NCBI RefSeq assembly: GCF_002979415.1
Contig: NZ_PCOT01000005.1
Location: 92,363 to 156,362, forward strand
Source of the DNA: Microbacterium sp. MYb72
GTDB lineage: Bacteria > Actinomycetota > Actinomycetes > Actinomycetales > Microbacteriaceae
Direction of reading: 5' to 3'
DNA: 64,000 nucleotides
The notes under the pieces were generated by a model that saw only the letters and a list, made by a program, of their open reading frames with translations, was not told the origin of the DNA and searched no databases. Positions 26,441 through 35,982 of the stretch are shown here, piece by piece; the first letter of the stretch is position 1; the number at the start of each line of letters is the position of its first letter. Position numbers and translations under genes: made by a program.

Positions 26441-27814
26441 TCAGAGAGCGTGGAGCGGCTTTCCGGCCAGCGCCAGGAAGGCTTCGCCCAGTGCCTCGCT
26501 CTGTGTGGGGTGGGCGTGGATCAGGGGGGCGATGTCCTCGGGGTGCGCCTCCCACGCGACGGCCAGCTGGCCCTCGGTGATGAGCTCGCCGACCCGGTCG
26601 CCGAGGAGGTGGACGCCGAGGACAGGGCCGTCCTTGAGGCGGACGACCTTGACGAGACCCCCGGTGCCGATGATCTCGCTCTTGCCGTTGCCGGCGAGGT
26701 TGTACTCGTAGGCGGCGACGGCATCCGCTCCGTGGGCGGCGATCGCCGCCTCCTCGGTGATGCCCACCGAGGCGACCTCGGGGCTCGAGTACGTGACCTT
26801 CGGGATCTGGACGTCCGGGACGTTCGCGGGCGAGAGGCCCGCGATGCGCTCGGCGACCGCGATGCCCTGCTGGAAACCGCGGTGTGCGAGCTGCAGACCC
26901 GGGACGATGTCGCCGACGGCCCACACTCCGGGGACGCCGGTACGGAGATCCTGGTCGACCGTGACGAATTCGCGGTCGAGGACGACGCCCGCCTCCTCGA
27001 ACCCGAGGTCGGCGGTCACCGGACCGCGGCCGACCGCGACGAGGAGGTAGTCGGCGGTGAACTCCTTGCCGTCTTCGAGCGTGACGGTCACAGAGGCGTC
27101 GTCCTGCACGGCGGTCTGGAAGCGGATGCCGAGGGAGTACTGGATCCCGCGGCGGCGGAATGCGCGCTCCAGGCCCTTGCTGAGCGCGATGTCCTCGTTG
27201 GGGACGAGGTGCGGGAGCGCCTCGATGATCGTGACCTCGGCGCCGAACGAGCGCCACACGCTGGCGAACTCGACGCCGATCACGCCGCCGCCGAGGATCA
27301 GCACCTTCTCGGGGATGACGTCGAGGGAGAGCGCCTGCTCGCTCGTCAGGATGCGTCCGCCGATCTCGAGACCGGGGAGGGTCCTGCTGTACGAGCCGGT
27401 CGCGAGGATCACGTCCGCGCCGACGTACACGTCGTCGCCGACGCTCACCGAGCGATCGGCGTTGAGGCGCCCGGCGCCGGCCACCGTCTTGATGCCGCGG
27501 GCCTTGACGAGGCCCTCGAGGCCCTTGTACTTCTTCGCGACGATGCCTTCGCGGTATGCGCGGACGCCCGCCGGGTCGATGCCGTCGAGCGACGCCGAGA
27601 TGCCGACGTGCGCGGCCCCTCGTACGTGCTCCGCCACCTCGGCGGCGTGCAGCAGCGCCTTGGTGGGGATGCACCCGCGGTGCAGGCAGGTGCCGCCGAC
27701 CTTGTCCTTCTCGATCAGGGCGACGGACTTGCCGAGCTCGCTGGCGCGCAGGGCTGCGGCGTACCCGCCGCTGCCGCCACCGAGGACGACGATGTCGAAG
27801 GTGTGGGTTGTCAT
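26441..27814 (-). CDS. lpdA: dihydrolipoyl dehydrogenase (E3)
   Basis: 457-residue FAD/NAD flavoenzyme that re-oxidises dihydrolipoyl groups of the E2. Seen: FAD loop GGGSGGYAAA near residue 12, redox-active Cys43 and Cys48 (GGTCLHRGCIP), NAD loop GGGVIGVEFASV, second FAD contact WAVGDIVPGLQLAHRG, and the C-terminal His-Glu pair in HAHPTQSEALGE. Its start overlaps the pepA stop by 4 bases, and the E2 gene follows after 67 bases, so pepA-lpd-E2 probably form one operon. Confidence 0.96.
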   Translation of the reverse strand: MTTHTFDIVVLGGGSGGYAAALRASELGKSVALIEKDKVGGTCLHRGCIPTKALLHAAEVAEHVRGAAHVGISASLDGIDPAGVRAYREGIVAKKYKGLEGLVKARGIKTVAGAGRLNADRSVSVGDDVYVGADVILATGSYSRTLPGLEIGGRILTSEQALSLDVIPEKVLILGGGVIGVEFASVWRSFGAEVTIIEALPHLVPNEDIALSKGLERAFRRRGIQYSLGIRFQTAVQDDASVTVTLEDGKEFTADYLLVAVGRGPVTADLGFEEAGVVLDREFVTVDQDLRTGVPGVWAVGDIVPGLQLAHRGFQQGIAVAERIAGLSPANVPDVQIPKVTYSSPEVASVGITEEAAIAAHGADAVAAYEYNLAGNGKSEIIGTGGLVKVVRLKDGPVLGVHLLGDRVGELITEGQLAVAWEAHPEDIAPLIHAHPTQSEALGEAFLALAGKPLHAL

Positions 27815-29289
27815 GATCTTGCCTCCGGGTGGGATGCGTCGGCGAAGGCGATGATCGATCGGACCATCGCCCCCGTTGGGCCCTTCTCAGTGAAGCCGTA
27901 GGGTGCGCCGTTGTGCTCGCTGGAGCCGGCGATGTCGAGGTGGACCCACGGAATGCGCGGGGCGTCCTCGGCGTCGGACACGCGGCCGACGAAGCGCTGC
28001 AGGAAGAGCCCGGCGAAGGAGGCTCCGCCCATGCGATCGCTCATGTTCGCGTTCTGCAGGTCGGCGATGGGGGAGTCGAGCGAGTCCTCCATGTAGGTGG
28101 GGAGGGGCATGTGCCACGCCGGCTCGTCCACGGCATCCGCTGCGGCCAGGAACTCCGCGACGGTGTCGTCGTCTCCGAACACGCCGGTGTGCCGATGGCC
28201 GAGCGCGGCGATGATGGCGCCGGTGAGGGTCGCGACGTCGATGATGACATCGGGGTGCTCGCGGCTCGCGGCGACCAGGCCGTCGGCCAGCACGAGGCGA
28301 CCTTCCGCATCGGTGTTGTTCACCTCGACCGTCGTGCCGTCGAGGATCCGCAGGATGTCGCCGGGGCGGATCGCCCGTCCTGAGGGCATGTTGTCGGTGA
28401 TGCACAGCCAGGCGGTCACACGAACGGGAAGGCCGAGCTTCGCGATGGCCCGCAGCGCGGCGAGGCTGGTCGCGGCTCCCGCCATGTCGAACTTCATCCC
28501 GACCATGGAGGCGGCGGGCTTGAGGGAGAGGCCTCCGGTGTCGAAGGTGATGCCCTTGCCGACGAGGGCGATGTGGCGCGCCGCGTCGGCGGGGGAGTAA
28601 TCGAGGCGCACGAGGCGCGGCGGCCGGTCCGATCCCTGGCCCACGCCGAGGATGCCGCCGAAGCCCTGCTCGGCCAGCGCCTTCTCGTCGAGGATCTCCA
28701 CGGAGACCTCGAGCCCATCGACGCTGTCGGCGGCGCTCTGGGCGAGCTGCGCGGGGCTCTGCCACTCGGCGGGCACCAGCACGAGGTCCTTGACGAGCGC
28801 GACGGCCTCGCCGACGGCTGCGGCGCGCGCCACGGCGGCATCGTCGAGCTCAGCGTGAAGCAGAACGGTGCTCGCCCGCGGCTTCGGGGGATCGGCCTTG
28901 TACCCGTCGAACCGGTGGCCTCCGAGCACGGCGCCCTCTGCCGCGGCATCCGCGAACTCCTCGAGCCCCGGCGCCAGTGCGACCGAGACGGTCGCGAATC
29001 CCGTGAGCGTGCGCAGTGCGGCACCGACGGCGTTGCGCACGGCGAGCGCGTTCGGGTTCTTCCCGGCGCCCACCACCGCGAACGGCACCGTCGTCACCTG
29101 GGGTGCGTGCACCCGCGCGAAGGCGGAGGCGCCACCCGTGAAGCCGATGCCCTGCAGCGAGTCCGCGAGGCCGGGGAAGCCGGCGAGCGACTCTGCGGAG
29201 TCGGAGATGTCGGGCACGACGAGCACTGCGGCATCTGCAGCGCTTCCGGGGAACTGATCTGAGGTGCGCGAGAGCGCGGGAAGCGTCAT
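27811..29289 (-). CDS. pepA: leucyl aminopeptidase (M17)
   Basis: 492-residue cytosolic M17 metallo-aminopeptidase. Seen: GKGITFDTGGLSLKPAASM (first metal ligands), MKFDMAGAATSLAAL, MPSGRAIRPGDIL, and the signature NNTDAEGRLVLADGL. The zinc-binding Lys and Asp/Glu residues are all in these motifs. It is the first gene of the run to lpd and the E2. The ATG has GGAGG immediately upstream and a TAGGAT -10 box 6 bases before it. Confidence 0.95.
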   Translation of the reverse strand: MTLPALSRTSDQFPGSAADAAVLVVPDISDSAESLAGFPGLADSLQGIGFTGGASAFARVHAPQVTTVPFAVVGAGKNPNALAVRNAVGAALRTLTGFATVSVALAPGLEEFADAAAEGAVLGGHRFDGYKADPPKPRASTVLLHAELDDAAVARAAAVGEAVALVKDLVLVPAEWQSPAQLAQSAADSVDGLEVSVEILDEKALAEQGFGGILGVGQGSDRPPRLVRLDYSPADAARHIALVGKGITFDTGGLSLKPAASMVGMKFDMAGAATSLAALRAIAKLGLPVRVTAWLCITDNMPSGRAIRPGDILRILDGTTVEVNNTDAEGRLVLADGLVAASREHPDVIIDVATLTGAIIAALGHRHTGVFGDDDTVAEFLAAADAVDEPAWHMPLPTYMEDSLDSPIADLQNANMSDRMGGASFAGLFLQRFVGRVSDAEDAPRIPWVHLDIAGSSEHNGAPYGFTEKGPTGAMVRSIIAFADASHPEARS

Positions 29290-29295
29290 GCCTCC

Positions 29296-29301
29296 ATCCT
29301 A
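29296..29301 (-). promoter_or_regulatory. -10 box of pepA
   Basis: TAGGAT on the minus strand, 6 bases before the ATG at 29289; the spacer is GGAGGC. Confidence 0.5.
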
Positions 29302-29390
29302 GAGAGCACGGAGGCCGGGGGCGTGTGGTGGCGCCGCCGCGTGTTCGCTCTGAGCAATACCCGTGCCGCCCCCTCGTCCGACGCGGCTCG

Positions 29391-29396
29391 TAGCAT
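29391..29396 (+). promoter_or_regulatory. -10 box of the PAC2 gene
   Basis: TAGCAT ends 6 bases before the ATG at 29403. Confidence 0.5.
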
Positions 29397-29402
29397 GGAG
29401 AT

Positions 29403-30344
29403 ATGCCCTTCTCCGGAGACATCCTCGAACGCGTCGCCAACGCGCCGGCAGTGCCGCGCGGCCTTCCTCTGGTGATGCTCCTGACCGGATTCACCGACGC
29501 GGGCAGCGCCGTCTCCGGACTCATCGACCACCTCCGCGAGACGGCCGATCTCCAGCCCGTCGTCGTGTTCGACAACGACGCACTCCTCGACTACCGGGCG
29601 CGCCGCCCCGTGATCTCCTTCGATCAGGACCACCTGACCGAGTTCCGGCCCGCTCGGCTCGAGCTCTCTCTCGCCACGGATGCGCTCGGGCAGAAGTTCC
29701 TGCTCCTCTCCGGCTACGAGCCCGACTTCGCCTGGAACGAGTTCGCGCGCACCGTCCTCGAGCTCGCGACCGAGTACGAGGTCTCCGGCGTCAGCTGGGT
29801 GCACTCGATCGCCATGCCCGTGCCGCACACGCGTCCGATCGGCACGACGGTGAGCGGCAACCGACGCGACCTCACCGTCGCGCACTCGGTGTGGCGCCCC
29901 CGCACGCAGGTTCCGGCGACCGCGGGGCATCTGCTCGAGTTCCGGTTCGCCGAGCGCGGTGATCGCGTGGTCGGTTTCGTCCTGCTGGTTCCGCACTACC
30001 TCGCAGAGACCGAGAACCCGGATGCCGTGATCACGGCGGCCGAGCGTCTGATGGCCGCGACGGGGCTGGTGCTGATGCTCGACGAGGTGCGCGCGCGCCG
30101 GGAGGACTACATCACCCGGGTCGACGAGCAGGTCCTCGGCAACGACGAGCTGCAGCAGATGGTGCACAACCTGGAGCGCCGCTACGACGCCTACATGGCG
30201 GGGCGCGACCCGGAGGACGACTCCTACGACGAGGGCGGATTCAGCGAACGCGACCTGCCCAGCGCCGATGAGCTCGCCGCGGAGCTGGAGAGATATCTGG
30301 CCTCGCGGCCGTCGGGCGATGACGACAAGCAGGGTCGAGGCTGA
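29403..30344 (+). CDS. PAC2 family protein
   Basis: 313 residues of the PAC2 (proteasome-assembly-chaperone-like) family conserved in actinobacteria. Seen: LVMLLTGFTDAGSAVSGLIDHL, FDNDALLDYRARRP, LLLSGYEPDFAWNEF, and SVWRPRTQVPATAGHLLEF. The C-terminal 70 residues are acidic and probably helical. Whether it acts with a proteasome here cannot be said; no proteasome genes are in the window. Divergent from pepA; sigA follows in the same direction. Confidence 0.88.
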   Translation: MPFSGDILERVANAPAVPRGLPLVMLLTGFTDAGSAVSGLIDHLRETADLQPVVVFDNDALLDYRARRPVISFDQDHLTEFRPARLELSLATDALGQKFLLLSGYEPDFAWNEFARTVLELATEYEVSGVSWVHSIAMPVPHTRPIGTTVSGNRRDLTVAHSVWRPRTQVPATAGHLLEFRFAERGDRVVGFVLLVPHYLAETENPDAVITAAERLMAATGLVLMLDEVRARREDYITRVDEQVLGNDELQQMVHNLERRYDAYMAGRDPEDDSYDEGGFSERDLPSADELAAELERYLASRPSGDDDKQGRG

Positions 30345-30510
30345 CGATACGCGGTATGTTCCGCACCGAATGCAGCCGCACACCCGTACGTGTGCGATAC
30401 TAGGACTCTGACCCGTTGTCAATCAGTCTTTTCGGAGGCCGGACTTGACAAGGGTCTTACTAGTGTCCGAAAGTTCCGGGGCGTTTCAGCGGCCCCGTGA
30501 AAGGCGAAAC

Positions 30511-31748
<1,238 letters not shown>

Positions 31749-31752
<4 letters not shown>

Positions 31753-33068
31753 TGACGGGCGCACCTCAGGCGCGCTCGGCAGGCATCCGCTACGTCTTCC
31801 CCGTCCTGGCGGGCAAGCTCGCCCGGTTCGCCACGCGTCTGCGCGGCGGCGGATCGGCGTTTCCGGGGTACCTGACGAACAGACTCGCGCCGACGCTGCT
31901 TCCCACGCTCGCCGGACAGTTCCGGTACGGCGTCGTGTTCGTGCTCGGTTCCAACGGCAAGACCACGACGACGCACATGATCAGCGAGGTGCTGCGTGCA
32001 CACGGTCTGACCGTGTTCACGAACCCGACGGGCGCGAATCTGCCGCAGGGCGTCACCAGCGCGCTGCTCGCTGATGCGACGCTCACCGGCCGCATCCGTG
32101 CCGACGTCGCCGTGCTCGAGATCGACGAGGGCTACGCAGCGGATCTCGCGGATCGGCTCTCGCCGTCCGTGATCCTCTCGCTGAACGTGCAGGTCGACCA
32201 GCTGTACCGCTTCTACGAGACCGAGCGCGTGGCCGACATGATGCTCGAGGCGTCGAAGCGCGCCACCGGTCATGTCATCGTGAACCGCGACGACCCGTAC
32301 CTGAGCAAGATCGACACGAGCGCGATGCGCGGTGAGGTGTCGTTCTTCGGCGTCTCGCCCGAGCTCGTCGCGGCCTCAGCCCACGGCCTCGCGAATGCCG
32401 CGGACACCCGGAGCGGCAACGCCGGAATCCTCGACCACGACGCCTTCGCCGAGGTCGTCAGCGCCCGTGGTCGTGATGTGGTCGTCCGCGTCGACGGTGT
32501 GGACGCCGAGATCACCCTCCCCGCCCGCGGCCTGCACTACGCGGCCGACGCGGCCGCCGCGCTGACCGTGGCGTCGCGAGTCCTCGGACCCGACTTCACG
32601 GTGGAGAGCGCCGCGAAGGGCTTCGCGCAGATGGCGCCCGCGTACGGACGCGGCGAGGTCATCCCGCTCCGCCGCGACCCGGCGGGCGAGCAGGTCGAGT
32701 TCGTCATGTTCAAGAACGCGCCCAGCCTGCAGATGAACCTGGATGCGCTGGAGGGGGCCCCCGAGCGCGCCCTCATCGCGATCGACGAGGGCACCCCCGA
32801 CGTCTCCTGGCTGTACGACGTCGACTTCGACGTGGTGAAGCGCATCGACGTCGTGACCGGGGAGAAGGCGTACCAGCTCGCTCTCAGCCTCGAGCACGCC
32901 GGCGTCGAGATCGGCGTCGTCGAGCCCGACATGGAGAAGGCCGTGGCGCTCATGCGGGCGCTCGAGCCCGCGGCCTCTGGCCGCCAGACCTGGTTCGTCA
33001 ACTACGAGCTGATGATGATCGGGCGCAGGCTGCTCGGTCACGGAGATCAGGAGATTGCGCGCCGATGA
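31749..33068 (+). CDS. murT: MurT-like Mur ligase lacking the Cys4 ribbon
   Basis: 439-residue Mur-ligase-fold protein of the MurT/DUF1727 family, which normally activates the D-Glu alpha-carboxyl of lipid II. Seen: P-loop [12 protein letters not shown] near residue 68, [25 protein letters not shown], and the C-terminal [14 protein letters not shown] ... [13 protein letters not shown]. Typical MurT proteins have an inserted Cys4 zinc ribbon after the NRDDP segment; here that segment (about residues 205-245) contains none, and the whole protein has no cysteine. KNPAG is KNAPS. Overlaps sigA and gatD by 4 bases each. Confidence 0.9.
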
Positions 33069-33823
33069 CCGACACCGTGCGAATCGTCCAGCTCTATCCG
33101 GTGGAGCTCGGCATCACTGGCGACCGCGGCAACGTGCGTGCCCTGCAGGTGCGTCTGGAGCGCGCCGGAGTGCCCGTCGACGTCGTCCGCGTCGGCATCG
33201 GGGAGGCACTCCCCGCGGATGCCGACATCATCGTGCTCGGCAACGGCCCCCTCTCCGCCATGCGCATCGTCGCAGACGACCTCCGGGCGCGCGCCGCGGA
33301 GCTCGAGAAGTTCGTCGAGGCTGGCCGTTCGCTCTTCGCGATCGGCGCGTCCGCCGAGCTCCTCAGCGAGGGCGTCGATCTGCTCGACGGTGAGATCCTG
33401 GACGGCCTCGGCCTGTTCCCGTTCCGTGTGGCGCGCACGCGCGACCGCAACGTCGGATACATCATCGCCGACGCCCCGTTCGGTCGAGTCATCGGATTCG
33501 AGGACCACGCCTCCCGCTGGACCCTCGGCCCGCAGGCCGAGGCCGCAGGCACCGTGGTGGCGGGCAAGGGCAGCTTCTCTCTTGACGGCGCGGCCGGCGA
33601 GATCGTCCGCAGGGGAGAGTCCTACGCGTCCAACGTGCAGGGTCCGGCTCTTCCGCTGAATCCGCAGTGGTCCGACGCGATCCTCACCGCGGTGACCGCA
33701 CGGCGCGGCATCGCGTGGTCCGCCGGCGATGCGCACACGCATCTGAACGAGTACGCAGACGGAGCCCGCGCGGCCATCGAGCACCTCGTTCACAGCAAGG
33801 ACTTCAGCACGATCGGTCTGTGA
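33065..33823 (+). CDS. gatD: GatD-like amidotransferase subunit without catalytic Cys-His dyad
   Basis: 252 residues, class I glutamine-amidotransferase fold of the GatD/CobQ type, the partner of MurT. Family features remain: YPVELGITGDRGNVRAL, FVEAGRSLFAIGASAELL, GLGLFPF, VIGFEDHASRWTLG and NVQGPALPLNP. Compared with Staphylococcus aureus GatD, the nucleophile Cys94 is Gly94 and the dyad His (LHGP) is Gln192 (VQGP), so it should not hydrolyse glutamine. It overlaps murT by 4 bases and the next gene by 3. Inference: it is a structural partner in a modified ligase rather than an ammonia donor. Confidence 0.9.
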   Translation: MTDTVRIVQLYPVELGITGDRGNVRALQVRLERAGVPVDVVRVGIGEALPADADIIVLGNGPLSAMRIVADDLRARAAELEKFVEAGRSLFAIGASAELLSEGVDLLDGEILDGLGLFPFRVARTRDRNVGYIIADAPFGRVIGFEDHASRWTLGPQAEAAGTVVAGKGSFSLDGAAGEIVRRGESYASNVQGPALPLNPQWSDAILTAVTARRGIAWSAGDAHTHLNEYADGARAAIEHLVHSKDFSTIGL

Positions 33824-34518
33824 TGATCAGCAGCGCGCTTCCCCGGGCGGTGATCTCGCGATCGGCGCTCACCGCATCCGCGGCGGCCGCTGTCGCCGCA
33901 GGAGGCCGAGTGGCCGATCTGCGCTCCGATGCCTGGGGGCACGGCATCCTCTCCGTCGCCCACGCGGTGACGATGGCGGGAGCCGAAGCGGTGCTCGTCG
34001 ACTCGGCGAGTCAGGCCGAAGCCCTGTCCCTGGAGGGCATCGGCGCGGTCGTCGGCATCGAGCCCGACATCGACTCCGCGCGGCTCTACGGGCTGCCGGA
34101 CGATGACGGCGTTCTGCTCACCGATCCCGTGATGCGGCTGGCAGGCCGCGTCATGTCGACCAAGAGGCTCAGACCCGGTGACGCCGTGTCCTACGGGTAC
34201 ACCCATCGCGCGACCGCGCACACCGTGGTCGCCCTGGTGACCGGCGGGTACGCGCAGGGAATCGTGCGAGCGCTCGGCAACAGAGCCCACGTTGAAGTCG
34301 ACGGCAGAGAACGGCCCATCGTCGGCCGGGTGGCGATGGATGTCTGCGTCGTCGACCTGCAGGGCGAGGACGTTCCCGTGGGTACAGAGGTGACGTACTT
34401 CGGTGGACGAGGTCCTGCCGGACCCGCCCTCGCCGGGTGGAGGTCTGTGACGGGGCTTTCCGTCGCGGAACTCGTGACGGTCGCAGGGTCCCACGCCGAG
34501 AGGGAGTGGGAGTCATGA
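33823..34518 (+). CDS. alanine-racemase-fold subunit A: catalytic Tyr domain, no PLP lysine
   Basis: 231 residues. The C-terminal half (residues about 105-215) is a well-kept alanine racemase C-terminal domain: VSYGYTHRA with Tyr124 matching the catalytic Tyr265 of Geobacillus Alr, GGYAQGIVRALGN, and RPIVGRVAMDVCVVD with Met172-Asp173. The N-terminal part is only about 105 residues instead of about 230, and the PLP-lysine motif reads LRSDAWGHG: Arg34 replaces the lysine and Trp38 the PLP-contacting Tyr. It cannot carry PLP as a Schiff base by itself. Start overlaps the gatD stop; its stop overlaps the next start. Confidence 0.88.
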   Translation: MISSALPRAVISRSALTASAAAAVAAGGRVADLRSDAWGHGILSVAHAVTMAGAEAVLVDSASQAEALSLEGIGAVVGIEPDIDSARLYGLPDDDGVLLTDPVMRLAGRVMSTKRLRPGDAVSYGYTHRATAHTVVALVTGGYAQGIVRALGNRAHVEVDGRERPIVGRVAMDVCVVDLQGEDVPVGTEVTYFGGRGPAGPALAGWRSVTGLSVAELVTVAGSHAEREWES

Positions 34519-35555
34519 CCCGTCCTCAGCTGCGACTGAGCAGCGCTCGCTTCATCGCGAACATCGACGCGGTGCGTGAGCGCATCTCGCCGTCCGAGCT
34601 GATGCTCGTGATGAAGGACGACGCGTACGGGCACGGGATCACCTGGGCCGTGGAGACCGCGGCGCGTACGAGCGTGGAGTGGTTCGGCAGCTACGACGTC
34701 CGCGGAGGTCTCGAGATCCGTCGCATCCTCGAGCGCCCGGCGCGCGTGTTCGCCTGGGCGACGGCGACGGACGACGAGATCGACGATGCGCTCCTGCAGC
34801 GGATCGACCTCGGGGTGGGCACCGATGAATACCTCGACCGGATCATCGCCAGGGCCGTCGCCCTCGGACTCTGCGCGCGCATCCACCTGAAGATCGACAC
34901 CGGGCTGCACCGCAACGGCGTGCTGCCCGAGGACTGGGCCGCGGTCGTGGAGCGCGCCCGTGCGGCCGAGGCATCCGGCGCCATCGAGCTGGTCGGTGTC
35001 TGGAGTCACCTCGCGGAGGCGAGCGATGCCGAGGACGACGACGCCCAGAATGCCTTCCTCGACGCTGTGCAGGTCGTGAACGCGTCCGGCGCTGCTCCGG
35101 AAGCCCTCCACCTCACCGCCTCAGCGGCGTCGTGGTGGCGTCCTGAGCTGCGCGGATCCGTCTCCCGGATCGGGGCGTTCTGCTACGGCGTCCGTTCGGC
35201 TGACGGCCCTGAGCTCGACGGGATCCTGCCGGTGGCGGAGCTCACCGCGACGGTTGTCGAGATCGCAGACGGTGCCGCGGTGATCGGCATCGGCAGTTTC
35301 GACGGCCTGCTCTCGACCCTCGCGGGCATGCCCGTCGGGACGGAGTCCGGAACTCGGCTGCTCACGAGCATCGGCCACACCACATCCGTGATGTCCGACG
35401 CGGCCGACCTCGCGGTCGGCGACACCGTCTGGATCTTCGGTGCCGGCGCTCACGGAGAGGTGAGCGCGACCTCGCTCGCGGAGCGGGTCGACACGGTGGG
35501 CGAGGAGATCCTCACCCGTCTCACCTCACGCGTGCGCCGCGTGGTCATCGACTGA
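34515..35555 (+). CDS. alanine-racemase-fold subunit B: PLP-lysine barrel, no catalytic Tyr segment
   Basis: 346 residues. The N-terminal TIM barrel keeps PLP Lys34 and Tyr38 (VMKDDAYGHG), Arg133 (KIDTGLHRNG), His165 (WSHLAEAS) and Arg218 (SRIGAFCYG). In the C-terminal domain the segment that should hold VSYG.TYRA is missing: the chain passes from VVEIADGAAVIGIG directly to SFDGLLSTLAG (the GYADG equivalent), and MDQ is replaced. The C-terminal Tyr354 position is Glu. It therefore lacks the second acid/base Tyr and complements subunit A. Annotators would call this alanine racemase; the true substrate is open. Confidence 0.88.
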   Translation: MTRPQLRLSSARFIANIDAVRERISPSELMLVMKDDAYGHGITWAVETAARTSVEWFGSYDVRGGLEIRRILERPARVFAWATATDDEIDDALLQRIDLGVGTDEYLDRIIARAVALGLCARIHLKIDTGLHRNGVLPEDWAAVVERARAAEASGAIELVGVWSHLAEASDAEDDDAQNAFLDAVQVVNASGAAPEALHLTASAASWWRPELRGSVSRIGAFCYGVRSADGPELDGILPVAELTATVVEIADGAAVIGIGSFDGLLSTLAGMPVGTESGTRLLTSIGHTTSVMSDAADLAVGDTVWIFGAGAHGEVSATSLAERVDTVGEEILTRLTSRVRRVVID

Positions 35556-35584
35556 CGCACGCGGCGCCGGTCGGGAGCAGAGAG

Positions 35585-35800
35585 TCAGGCCTCGATGAGG
35601 CGAGCGGTCTCGTCGTGCCAGCTCGTCGCGATGCTGCGGAGCTTCTCTTCGTACTTGCGTCCGTGGTGAGCGCAGAAGAGCAGCTCGGAACCGTTGACGA
35701 CCGCCGCGATGTAGGCCTGAGCGCCACACGAATCACAGCGATCCATGGCGGTCAGGCGGAACTCGACGGCGGAGGTCTCACGTTCGGTCGTTGCATTCAT
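35585..35800 (-). CDS. small Zn-binding protein, DUF7455 type
   Basis: 71 residues. CDSCGAQAYIAAVVNGSELLFCAHHGRKY shows a CxxC...CxHH arrangement that should bind one zinc ion; the C terminus is helical. Matches the small actinobacterial DUF7455 family, frequently near sigA or topoisomerase genes. The ATG has a strong AAGGAGG Shine-Dalgarno. Function unknown. Confidence 0.85.
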   Translation of the reverse strand: MNATTERETSAVEFRLTAMDRCDSCGAQAYIAAVVNGSELLFCAHHGRKYEEKLRSIATSWHDETARLIEA

Positions 35801-35968
35801 CTCGGTGCCTCCTTGGGTGTCGGGTTCACTGTCGGGGTGTGCTCAATACAACCACGCGCAACCTGTACGCATGCCCGGCTTACGGCGTGTTTCGCTCAGC
35901 GCGTACGCCGCGGTGGCCGTCTGGCGCAGATCGGGGAGTGTCTGCGGCTCTGGAGGGGGTCGCGAGAA

Positions 35969-35974
35969 TAGAAT
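35969..35974 (+). promoter_or_regulatory. -10 box of parE
   Basis: TAGAAT ends 8 bases before the GTG start at 35983; no clear -35 is visible. Confidence 0.4.
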
Positions 35975-35982
35975 CGGAGATT

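Noticed and set aside
30445-30450. TTGACA just upstream of sigA, considered as its -35 box
   Set aside because: No acceptable -10 lies 16-19 bases downstream; the same bases supply a spurious in-frame TTG start.
33823-34518. Treating the first racemase-like gene as a simple pseudogene
   Set aside because: It has an intact frame, overlapping coupled start and stop codons, a fully conserved C-terminal active-site domain, and its losses are exactly complementary to its neighbour.
35791-35982. Upstream extension of parE to an ATG at 35791
   Set aside because: It would overlap the DUF7455 start and adds 64 non-homologous residues; GTG at 35983 gives the conserved N terminus.
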